Shown here one piece after another: positions 1 to 11,176 of a stretch of DNA of 64,000 bases. The translations under genes were made by a program, and so were the position numbers. Numbering within the stretch: position 1 is the stretch's first letter; the number at the start of each line of letters is the position of its first letter. This DNA comes from Saccharina japonica (taxonomy: Eukaryota; Sar; Phaeophyceae; Laminariales; Laminariaceae), in assembly GCA_008828725.1 (NCBI GenBank), contig MEHQ01001472.1, forward strand, positions 189,125 through 253,124. The letters are read 5' to 3'. The notes under the pieces are model-generated. The model saw nothing but the letters and a program-made list of their open reading frames with translations. It did no database searches and was not told the DNA's origin.

Positions 1-712
1 GTACCGAAATGTGCAGCCGAGAGCCCAGGTGATCAGTCCGGGCCCAGTAAGCAAAAGGGTTGACTCAACGTGGCCTCCAGCAGAAAACTAACTCCTACAG
101 TAGTAGTAGCTCTCCGCGGATATCCAGTTCGAAGATATGTGTGCACTCCACAGCGTTCTACGGCAGCAAGATATCAGCAAGGTGCAGCCGTCGCAGACCT
201 CCACTCACTCACAGTTGGGGCTCATAACCTATTATGGATTATCGTTAGTGATACCCTGGCAAGTGCACAAGGCTGTGCCTCTCGACGCTAGTCGAGATGG
301 TTGGCACCGTGAGTGGTCGTGGACCAGAAGCAGATGGACTACTTGGTGCGGTAGAGATGTGAAGATATGTTGGAACACTGGCGCTTAGGTGGCCAACACA
401 GCACACACAGATCCACAGAGAGAGAACGCAGAAGTCCAGATGACGGCACCTCCTAGAGACAACCAGGAAAGCTAAGAGCCGAGGCTATCCAGAGAGGTCC
501 ATCCTAGAGACGACCAGGAAAGCTAAGAGCCGAGGCTATCCAGAGAGATCCACATGGAAGAGTAAAGGATACGATCCTACGAGTAGAGAAGGCTACGATC
601 CTACGAGTAGAGAAGGCTACAGCAGTAATTCTCCGCATACATATCGATGTACAAGAGCAGTGCTACTGAACATTGACTCATATTGGCTATGTGCTAATAT
701 TTCCATAACACT
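1..712. repeat. Intergenic; short tandem duplications
   Basis: No gene recognised. A ~55-bp unit (TCCTAGAGACAACCAGGAAA and on) is repeated twice at about 447-545. A 25-bp unit (ACGATCCTACGAGTAGAGAA) is repeated at 569-620. Confidence 0.6.
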
Positions 713-1568
713 TAGTGTTGCAATGACTAAAGATGTGGGCGCGTTGGTCTCAGCATCACAAGTATAGTAAACACTATACACATACGTGTCAAGCAGCACA
801 GCATGCTCCAGGCAGTTTCTACCCGCCGCCTCAAAAAAGATCCGTATCCAAGATTGAATGCGCGATGATCCCAACGGCATGTACCCGCCGCAAGATCCAT
901 CAGATCCAACTACTACTACTGACTGGAAGCCCGCCGTGGGTGCACCCCGGGTGTCCCCTGATGGCGAGAGAAGATATCGTTCTTGTCACGTAGGCTACGT
1001 GGGGTGACTGAGGGTATACATCTCTAGCAGGTATCTAAGTCTAGAGTGCAGTACGAAGTGTAGGAGGTATACGTACGTACGTACTTGCCGAGGCGAGGTG
1101 TGAGAGAGTGCTGTTGTTGTTGTTGTTGGTGGTGGTGTGGGTTCAGACAGACGTAGTTACTGGTTGTAGTTCTACCATAGTGATCGTTGGCGCGGTGTCC
1201 ATACCATGATTATCGTTGGCGCGGTGTAAAAGAAAAAGGAACAGCACCAGGGCTTCCCACGTGGTCTCCCACCGTAGTACTAGCCTGGCCCGACGCCGCT
1301 TAACTTCACAGAGCGGACGGGATGTGGTGCGATCGACGTGGTATGGCCGTTCCTGAAAAAATAGGCACTTTGGCGCCCATCTATAGCTGGATAAGCCGAG
1401 ATGAAACGGGACTCCGTATGTACGTACCAGGTACGTACTACGTCGTAGGGGGGTCGCTCTTCGGTTGTTTGTTTTCGGCGGCTCAGAGCGAGTGAACTGT
1501 ACCCCACCCATTAGTTTTCGGTCTGACGCTCTGTTTGTATGGTACTTTTCTGGTCTGGCGAGCGAGCG

Positions 1569-1607
<39 letters not shown>

Positions 1608-2000
1608 GACAGAGAGAGACAGAGAGAGACAGAGAGAGACAGAGAGGTATAGAGAGAGAGGCAGAGAGAGATAGAGACAGAGAGATAGAGAGAGATATCG
1701 AGTACGGTCTTGGAATTTGTTTTGCGCCAGCCAAAACGTTCGTTTGTGAGCGAGGTGCAGAGAGGCATGAGTGGTAATTGGTATGCACATCAAGTGGGGG
1801 CAGGTGCTATTCGTACGTATTCTTAGGGTTGCAATGACTAACGATCTGCGTGCGTTGGTCTCAGCATCACAAGCTTTGTAAATACTACGTGTCAAGCAGC
1901 ACAGCATGCTACAGACAGTTTCTACCCGCCGCCGCAAAAAAGATCCGTATCCCAAAACATGTGCGCGATGATCCCAACGGCACCTACCCGCCGGAACATC
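713..2000. repeat. Diverged 180-bp direct repeat pair
   Basis: About 713-895 and 1826-2000 share GTTGCAATGACTAA, TTGGTCTCAGCATCACAAG, TTTCTACCCGCCGCC and GCGATGATCCCAACGGCA in order. The 0.9 kb between them contains a GA-rich microsatellite (1560-1700). The element type is undetermined. Confidence 0.75.
1560..1700. repeat. GA-rich microsatellite
   Basis: (GA)n grading into AGACAGAG units. It causes the Ser/Leu-rich and Arg/Glu-rich open frames here, which I do not regard as genes. Confidence 0.95.
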
Positions 2001-2900
2001 GGGTTAAGTCGAGAGTCAAGAGCATGCAGCCTGAAGCGACGTTGCACGATCCTTTGCAATTGGTGGGCAACGATCTCAATAACGCGGTTAACTACTTCCG
2101 CGCGACGACCTGTGGCTCGACGAGGTGATCCCACTTCTGTTACAAGCGATGCGCTGTAGGAAATTTGCATACAATATTGCTGCTCGTACCGACTCTTGCG
2201 CGAGCGATTGTTGCTCTCTTGGGTGCGGGTGCGGCGCGTCACTCAAGGCGCAGGGCTCCGTTGAAGCCGAAAGTTGGTCCAGACTGCTCGTGCGTGTGTC
2301 GGCGATCGATTATCGCTGGGCGCGGAATACGCGAGGTATGCGCATCAGGTTTGGTGGAAAAAATGCCGTGGGTTGGAGCCTCTGTAAGACCCGGGTTCAG
2401 ACAGACAGACAGGTTTGGAGTTTTCGATTCAGATAACCCTAGGTTGACACCTAGGGGATACTTGGGAGGCGTATCCCACCATTCCACCAAGCAGCCGCAG
2501 ATAGGTTAAGTTAGCGCAGGATTTCTTCCACATGAAGGTTCTTGCTTTTTTATTGTTTTTGTTTTCCATCACACTTATCTATAATATTTTCCCCTCGTAC
2601 GAACGACGTACCCCTTCTCGAAATTCAGATCCAGGTTCACATAGCAGACACCACCCCCCCCCCGCCGCCGCCTCGAAAGCTCCAGATGTGTGTATAAGAA
2701 CATGAACACTACTGCTATATAACCACACTGTGCCCTCTTGAAGGGTTCAACAAAGACACGGACAACACATCATGTAGACCTTAAGAAATATCTACAACGT
2801 TTGTTGACGCGGATAGGAACCGGATCGCACGAGCACCATACCTATAGTATCCAGCCAAAGCCCAACGGATCCTATCCGGTGACCAGGCGCGCTATAATAC
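2001..2900. other. No gene seen
   Basis: An open frame at 2165-2509 has no recognisable domain. AATAAA-poor, mixed composition with a short C tract near 2655. Confidence 0.4.
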
Positions 2901-2999
2901 CGTTACCGTCCTAAATATCAAATCACAAAAAAAAACATCGCGAGCTGTGGCTCAAGGCACGAGAAGAAAGGGCAAACAATAACGTGTGTTGTAACAAAA

Positions 3000-3970
3000 C
3001 GAAACAAAAAGACAATACTACCGACACCTGGCCATTCATCTTTACGAAACCCACCCATATGCCTGCTCCGGTACGGGGGTCTATAGCATCGATTTTTTTT
3101 CTGAGCCCCTCCACTCGAGGAGTTGAGCTCTGCAACCTCGACCAATAAACGACGCTGAGCAAAAACAGATGAGCTACAGAACGTACGTAACCCCGACACA
3201 CCATCCCCATTAGCCTGGTGTCTCTACCTAATAATCGTGTGAAATACACTTGCGGACCAAAATATGCCAAATATGTTTCGGTATAGGTCCTCAGCACGTA
3301 GAGAAGCCCCGCCTGTGATAAAAGTTTTGGGCGCAAAAATGCCAATCCTTTGTCGTAGTATGGCTCTCCACTCCACAACAAACACCCCCAACATTCTTCG
3401 GGGGGGGTAAGGGGGGGGGATTCTCCCGCGAAAAAAACGACAACACGGTGATGCAAACCCTGCCGCGAGATGCGACTCACGGCACACGAGAAAAACCGAC
3501 AATGTTCGTTTTTAAAACAAACCGACAATGATGGTATCGATACGCCGCCCATTTATCTTTACGAAACCCACTCGACCACCACAACAAACATCTCCCACCT
3601 TCTTCGTACTGTACGGGGGTGCATACTACCGCGACAGCTGCGACACTACGGCGATGATGCAACACTCCCAGCGAGATGCGGCTCTACTATTAATAGTAGG
3701 CACACGAGAGCCAACACAACCATTTTTTTTTTTAAAGAAACCGACAAGAATACCGATATGCACGGCCATTCAATCTTCACGAACCCCCACTTCCACAATA
3801 AACATCCACGGTGCTCCGTCTCGAAAGGGACGCGTGGTCAAAGGTCAAATGACAAAGGCAAGCAACAAATGAGCCCCCCCCCACCCACCCACCCACCCAC
3901 ACACCCACAACAACAACAAGCATCCGACCATCTATTATTATACGGGGGGTGCATACTGCCGCGACAACTA
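3000..3970. repeat. Decayed tandem block, ~200-500-bp units
   Basis: The series ACCGACAATG..., a CCCATTTATCTTTACGAAACCC-like block, CAACAAACA and GTACGGGGGTGCATACTACC recurs at about 3005-3100, 3525-3700 and 3745-3800, with partial copies near 3370 and 3940. No coding content recognised. Confidence 0.6.
3811..3888 (+). mobile_element. Poly-C-tailed element, subfamily A2
   Basis: Family A2 core: GTGCTCCGTCTCGAAAGGGA, GGTCAAATGAC, AAGGCAAGCAACAAATGAG, then a C run. Other A2 copies: 10870-10945, 12602-12668, 14403-14462, 32940-32990, 39690-39768 and 46203-46270 (minus), and 26955-27025, 27032-27115 and 54260-54338 (plus). Confidence 0.75.
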
Positions 3971-4383
3971 CAACAGCAGTACGTATGTACGGTGATGCAC
4001 TCTCCCCTCCCACCCTTTTGGGGTTTCCAAAACCGTACCTGTGCATACGCATGATTCGGTGTGAACGAAGAGCCATATACCATTTATATGGCAGGAGAAT
4101 CATACCTAATTTTCTTCAGGTGCCCAACACCAGGAGCTACTATTAGCACTATAGTAGCTCTACTTATCTCTCATCCAAACCAGCCAAAATCTGTTTTCTG
4201 GGGAAAATCGTACTCGCCACCGGAGAAACAATTTCCAATGGCTATATATACCGGAGGAACACTTTTCCAACGGCTACATAGACATATGCTTACATATATC
4301 ACAAACATATCATTACAACACAAACCGACACAATATAATTTAAACACAGGCATGATTGCAGACGTTGGGCCTTATAATGTACC

Positions 4384-4556
4384 GCTCCATTTTTGGTTTT
4401 CCATCCCATCTATTGTCTTTGCCCTACTTCTCTAGCTCCCTCCTCCCTTCCGAAACTCAAATCCGGGGTCACAGAGCGGGCGCCCCCCCCCAACTACGCA
4501 CTACGGAGCATGCCTGCACGTTTATCGCGAGAAGAACAGTTAATTCAGCATTTTCG
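4384..4556 (-). mobile_element. SINE (family E), truncated
   Basis: Body and tail blocks only: ATGCTGAATTAACTG..., CTGTGACCCCGGATTTGAG, and a tail complementary to TTTTTGGTTTTCCATCCCAT. Confidence 0.7.
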
Positions 4557-4559
4557 TAC

Positions 4560-4760
4560 TAGGTACGGCACCTTATCCGTAGTGGCATGGTTCCGAAGCC
4601 AAACAAATGTGTACCGTTACCAGGTACGGCACCATACCCAAAGTAGCACGGCTCTGAAGCCAAAAGAGGTATACCGGTACTAGACATACTTGCCTTAACC
4701 GTAGTAGTATGACTCCGACGCCAAAAAAGGGTATACTGATACCAGATACTGCACCCCAGC
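4560..4760. repeat. Three ~60-bp tandem units
   Basis: Each unit reads roughly GGTACGGCACCNTANCCGTA, then a GGCTCCGAAGCCAAAAAAGG-like stretch and GTATACCGGTACC. Confidence 0.75.
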
Positions 4761-4824
4761 CAAGCTTGTGCAGTGAGACTTCTATCTTCTACGAGAGTAA
4801 CATGTCCATAAATAAAAACAAACA

Positions 4825-5185
4825 TCAGCCGTAAGATCGAGGATTTCGTCGAAAATCCTTTTTTTTGCCAGCCTTGTGTGTGATACTTTCGATCGCGCGT
4901 ACCCTATATACGTCCGGGTTTCGTATAACCTCATGAAGGATATACAGTATGTAGCAGATACTTTCGATCGCGCGTGCTATGTACGTCCGGGTTTTGTATA
5001 ACCTCATGAAGGGATGTACACTATGTAGCAGACACTTCCGGTCGCGCGTACTATATACGTGCGGGTTTTGTATAACCTCATGAAGGGATATACAGTATGT
5101 AGCAGATACTCTCGATCGCGCGTACTGCTTACCGTATATACGACCGGGTTTTGTATAACCTCATGAAGGGATATACAGTATGTGG
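4825..5185. repeat. Tandem array of ~85-bp units (family F)
   Basis: The first unit starts with the family-F core (GATCGAGGATTTCGTCGAAA). Four units follow with ACTTTCGATCGCGCGTAC, GTCCGGGTTTTGTATAACC and TCATGAAGGGATATACAGTA. It ends about 50 bp from the transporter stop codon. Confidence 0.85.
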
Positions 5186-5237
5186 CAAATGTTTGCGTGC
5201 TTTTCAACAGCCACCCTATCATGCGCGGAAACCCTTT

Positions 5238-5360
5238 TCAGCCCCTGCCGTTGCCCAACTTGATTGCATCGCCCGACATCTTGAGGGTCGCGATGAAGAA
5301 GATTCCGAGCGCCGGTCCCGGTACCAGAGCCACCGTCGCCCATGCCCACGAACTCGCGCT
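5238..5360 (-). CDS. MFS exon 11: helix 12 and stop
   Basis: Residues 471-510 and TGA. SASSWAWATVALVPGPALGI then FFIATLKMSG forms helix 12, with a short 15-residue cytosolic tail. The acceptor CCTCCGTCAG follows a strong pyrimidine tract. Only about 50 bp separate the stop from a tandem-repeat array (4825-5185), so the 3' UTR probably runs into repeats. No clear AATAAA was seen close by. Confidence 0.9.
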   Translation of the reverse strand, partial: SASSWAWATVALVPGPALGIFFIATLKMSGDAIKLGNGRG

Positions 5361-8300
5361 CTGACGGAGGGGGGCAAGAAGAAGAACGGCAAACAAGAAG
5401 ACGTGACATATTAGTTCGCGAGCCAGGAGGGGTATGATACACGAACAAAAAAAGGCTTTACCCGACATCCCACTATATATACCCATTTGCGAGAGCTATG
5501 CAGTCAAAACAGTCAGTGTGGCTGATCAGCGGGGCATCGAATTCGGCGAAGGGGGACGACAGCAGTGGTGCACGGCCATACGTGTTATTGTCGGGCGATG
5601 GGAGACTGGAGGGGGGTATATATACCGAAACCAAGCAAAATACCTACATGAAAAAAAAAACTTACTCGTGTTTCGTACTTTCGTCCAGAAATACCACCAC
5701 ACTGGGCTTGTTTTTCAATATTTTGACCTTGGGAAGAAGTGTACGTACGTGCGTAAATCGTTTCAATATGTTTTTGTTGAGCAACCCCCTGCGCGAACCG
5801 ACAGTGTTTTTTGTTTTTTTTCGTCGGTCGGACAGAGCGCCAAGAGTAAACGTTTGGCGAAGTGACAAAAGATAAGCCAGAGGGACCAAATAATACCGAA
5901 GGCTTGTTCGGAGGAAGAACCAAAGCAGCCACGCGAAAACGTCCTGCCGCAGCTTGCTTGCTTGTTTACTGTTCTTGTGCAAAATGAAGACCCCCTCTCC
6001 CCCCCCCACCCCGACCCATGCCCACGCTCATCCCTTGGTCCAGCCCGCTATAGCCACCAAATATGTCAGGAGACAGCAATATCACCCCTTGACAGACTGC
6101 CTTGACATGCCTTGTCTGACACCAAACTACTAGGTTTTTGCGTCGAAGACTCGGCCCTACGCCCCTCAACCCATTCAGAACTGACTGAAACACTTGTCCC
6201 ACACTAATTCCAAGTAGTCTGTCCCCACATACGTGGGATCAGTTGTTAAGGTGTTAACAGCGCCACGTTTGGCCTTGCTTGGCATGTCTCTTATGAATGA
6301 CATATTTGGTACACACAGGCGTCACCGACAATATATACATGGGAAAAACGTACCTCGATCAGTGGGATGGAAAAAATGGCCACAACCGTGACGGTGAAGC
6401 CGAGCGCCATCTGCAGCGTCAGCGCTGTGCCCACCGTGTCTGGATCGGACAGCTCAACGGCCATCGCGCTGTACTGGGCAGACTCCTGCGCCAGGCCGGA
6501 CCCGACCGCCCGAGAGATTTTTGGCGAATGGTGGAAGATGGGCGTTTAGGTGGCGCGTATGAAACGACGGCAGGCAGAAGCAGTGGCATCGGAACGGTGG
6601 TGGTGGTGGTGGTGGTGGTGAGAACAAAAATCCAGCATGAACGCGTGGAAGCTGAGGTAAAATGCGGTACAATCTAAAAACACATGCGGTGCAACCTGAC
6701 AAAAAATGCGGTGCAACCTGAGGTAAATGCTGTGCAACCCGAGACAAATGCGGTGCAACCTGATACAAAAGCGGCGCTACTTCAGGTATACGCGGCGCAA
6801 CCTGAGGCAAATGCGGTGCAACCTGAGACAACCTGAGCCAATGGGCCTTATTCACTACATGTACGTAGATACTCGGTTTGTACCTGACTGGCGCCTTTCT
6901 GCCCGCCCCCAAGAGCGTGTTCTATAAAAAAACAAAACCAAGTAGGTGAGTTGGTTTACTTCGCCAGCAAACTAACAATTAGCTGTGCAGTCCAGCCAAG
7001 GCATGGCATGCCTTAATTCACAGCTCTAACCAATGACTATACGTACTATTACGGGGGGGCATAGTAAATAGGACCAACATTGTTTAGTAAACGTAGGTAA
7101 ATATTTAGGTTTTTGTGTACACCATAGGTCCTATTTACTATGGTCCCTCCTAATAGTCGCAGTACGCAAACCCCCCGGCCAGTGAAAAAACAAACAAAAA
7201 CAAACAAGCAACAAAGGGCGTTCCCAGTCTCTCACCGCAATCGCTGCAGCGCCCCACAGCACCACCAAGGGAATGAGCAGCCCCTGAGGCGCACCGGCGA
7301 CAGAGAGCGGGCCGACGGCCGCGGCGCACGCTCCTGAGACGATCAAGCTCGCTATGCACGCGTTACATCGCCCGATTTTGGCATCCGCTGCAGTTACGGA
7401 GTCATACGCGGGGCGGGAGGGGGGGGGGGCGGGGTCGGCGGGAGGGTTGGCGAGAAGCGTTAGCGACGCTATATAACAAGTTGTTTTGCGCTCAATACAT
7501 ATACTTTGGAAGTATAAGTTTTATATGGTATCATAAATATGTGGGTTGATAAATTGAATGAACAAATTGCTTGCGTGATTAAATAGTGTGAATGAATGAA
7601 TTGTTGTTGTTGTTAGGATACGATAGAGAGCGTACGGTAAGTTGGCTGATAATATTCCGTCAGGCGCTGCGTATCCTACATACATACGTGTGGTGGTGTT
7701 ACCCTACGTACAGAGTTCGGTTGCTGATCCTTGGCACAATCGAGCGTCTAGAGGTCTGCCCGTCACAATCGCGCACAAAAAAACAGCCGCGATACGTACG
7801 TAGCACCACAAGGTTTTGCTGCAGCGTCGCCGAAATAGTATAGCAGTATGTACCACGTGGCTGCTTCAGACGCAACCGCCACTAGCTACAACAGGTGACG
7901 TAAACACTTACCGAGAGAAGGCGGGTCATGCGTTGTGACCCCGAGAAAAAAAAACGCTACTGCCGCCCGCTCTTCCCTCTCCATGGGATACAACTGCTTC
8001 CAGCCGCCCAATGCTACAGTAATCGCGAAACTTGGTACACATCATATGCGAAAAAACTAAAAATGCAGCACTTCGTACTCGTACGAGTAAATCGGTCAAA
8101 GCTCACAGCTTTAACGTATTGGTAACAATCTGATAAAAACGCACATAGAAAAACAAACAGTATGCGCTTGTGGATGGCAGGTACGTATCGCTTTTGTCTC
8201 CGGGCGTAATAACAGCAGCACCGGGGATCTTGGTCGTGCTTTTTCGTTGCGGGCGATCGCCGGAAAAGAAATCGAAACTTTCAGTTATAGGTGAATTTGA

Positions 8301-11133
8301 CTTAAGGTCGGCGACTACCGCTTATAGCTGGTTCGATAATAACAAAACCCTGACGGAAGCTACAAAAACATCGCATGGACACAATACTTCTGGAGGAGGA
8401 GGAGGAGGAGGAGGAGGAGGAGGGGGGGGGTGTACTTCATTTCCATGCATGGCCGTAGTCGTATGCCCATAGACCCTCGCATCCCTACAATGCCGGGACG
8501 GAGCATGTCGGGTTTTTACCGACCAGGCAGACATTGCTTCGTAGCACCAAGCGCGAAGCGCCGTGAGGTGTTGGGCGAGTCGCATGAAGGGTGAGCTGCA
8601 TCCTACTAAGAACCGCTTGTAAGGCGGAGTTGCATATGGATGAGGGCGGGGAGGGATTCTCTCTCGGCCGGGGGGGAGGGGGGGTCATCAATTTCTCACC
8701 TATCCAGCCGACGAAAACGCAGCTGACCGCTCCGGAGCTGACCACGCCGAAAGTCACGAGGCTCGCCAGCCGCTTCCGGTCGGACTCTCCCGTTCCCCCT
8801 CCCAACCCAATCTCCCCCTGCTCCTCCAAAAAGTCCGTGTACAAGGTGAGAATCCAGGTCCAGAGTCCGTACAGCTCCCACATATGCCTGGCAGAACAAT
8901 TGGCAGGTTTAGACGGGGGAAAAAAAACGGCAGTCCGTACGACATCAGTCAGCTCCCACATATGCCTGACAGAAAATTGGCAGGTTTTAGACGGGAAAAA
9001 AATCGGCAGTCCGTACGACATCAGTTTTTAGTTGTTTTTTTTGTACGTACAGTAGTATTTATGTTACTAGGGCAACTATTTTTTCTGCGACGAGGTGCCG
9101 CGTTGACACAAATAGGCGAATCAACGCGGGGGTAGTAGCCCCTGGGTGAGAGTCTCCGGCTGATCGCAGCAGAGAGGCCTCATTGACCCCAAACTAAATA
9201 AACGAATCAAAGAGACGATGGAATGTTACAACATAAACTTGAGTTCACAGTAGGTGGGTGTTTACATACGGCCGCGGAAACACGACCCCCTTACGAACAC
9301 GCCTACATACATTTTGCGCCAAGGGTGGGGATCAAAACTAAAAAACGCTGACGGAAGTGGACTCACGCGCAGTAACCGAGGGTGGCGAGGACGACCCCTC
9401 GGTTGCGAGCGAGACGTGGCAGGGTTTTCAGGCTAAACTTAGCCTTGGAGAACGGGAAGGGTCCTGAATAGTAGGAGGAGGAGGAGGAGGAGGGGGGGGG
9501 ATAGAGAGGACGGGAGGAGGAGGGGGGGGAGGAGGAGGAGGAGAAGGAGGGTGGTGGTACGGCATGTGAGCGCGAGGCAAGGGTATTTCAAGCGGGCGAC
9601 AAGGGTTTGCAAGAGCGGGGGAAACCGAAACTTGTGGCCACCATTGCTCATTTCATAGGGGGGGGGAAACAGTTTTGGCTTGTGTAGGCAGGCGGGCGAT
9701 ACTTACTGCGGGATTTTTTTTTCCAACCAGACACAATTTTTTCATGTGGACCTCCGCTGCTACGTACGGGGGTACCTACCGCCCAAACGACTGCACACGT
9801 TGGAGCGCTGTAAGCGCTGGAGGAGATAGTGGGCTTGCTATTAAAACCACACGATAACACGGGAATACAAACGGAGCAACCCGAAAGCCATTCACCCCAA
9901 CAACGCCCCGCGAAACAAAACGGTATTAAGCCCCGCGAAAAAAACACAGAATGAACGGTTCTGCTCGCTCGCTCGCCTGTAGGGACGAAGAAGAGGACGA
10001 GGACGCCCGACATGAGCGCCAGAACAGAAGTGGCATACTGAACGAGGCGTGTACACACGGAATAGAGCAGAACGCGGTAGGGACGGAAAAGGAAGTTGAG
10101 CGATACGTGAGTGCAGAGGACGAGCGAGCGCAGACGCGTAGCACACGAGTCCTCGCAAGGATAGATCTCCGGGCAACGAGGGAAAGTCACGTTCTCGAGG
10201 GCAATCGGTCCGTCAGACAAGACCGTTGGACGAAAATAAGCAGGCGCGTTGGTTGGCTGCTGCGCCATCGCGGGCGTCAAGCTGAACCCCGAGGCATACT
10301 TCCAAGCGCGAAGAATACCACGGAGGGAGGAAACCGACAAGCACTCGAAGGCATCTCTCGGCCATTAATATCGTCCGTCACGATAAAATCTTGCCCCCCC
10401 CTTCATGCGACTCGCCCCAACAACTCACGTCTACCTGATCGGTGAAAACCCGACGTTCTCCATCCCGGTTTTGTAGGGATGCGAGGGTTTCTATGGCCAT
10501 ACCCCTACAGCCATGCATGACATGTGGCTAAGGAGTACTCCGGCCTCCCCCCCCCCTCCCCGAGAAAAAACTGAAAAAACGCCTGCTCGTAACAAACCCC
10601 GCCGACACCGCTCGGTGTACCAACGCCGCACCACTTACCGTCACGATGCGCCAGCGATCGCCGACACCCCCGGCGCCAACGATAAGGTGAGGGAGCGACG
10701 ACCCAAGCGCCAACCCGCCTATTACCGTACCGAGGGCGACCCCTCTGCCGTACCTAAACCACGTCGAAATAAGCTAACACAAGCAGAGGGAGACGCAAGG
10801 CGTGGAAAGTGCGATGCGCGCGCGGGAGGGGGAAGGGGCGGGGGCGGGGGCGGGGGCCGGGGGTGGGGGGGGGGCGTGCTCATTTGTTGCTTGCCTTGGT
10901 AATTTTGACCATTGACCACGCATCTCTTTCGAGACAGAGCGCGGGAAAGGTGGGTACTTCATTTTTATGCATGGCCGTAGTCGTATGACCATAGACCCTC
11001 GCACCCCTACAATGCCGGAACGGAGCATGTGGGGGGGTAGGTAATAAGGGCTTTCACAGATTAACCTGGAATAGGTACTGCTACAGCCATAAAAGAAGAA
11101 GAAAAAAGTCGTAAAAACCTGTCACTAGAAAAA

Positions 11134-11176
<43 letters not shown>

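Noticed and set aside
1143-1955. 270-residue open frame on the minus strand
   Set aside because: It runs through a GA microsatellite and one of the 180-bp repeats; composition is low-complexity Ser/Leu.
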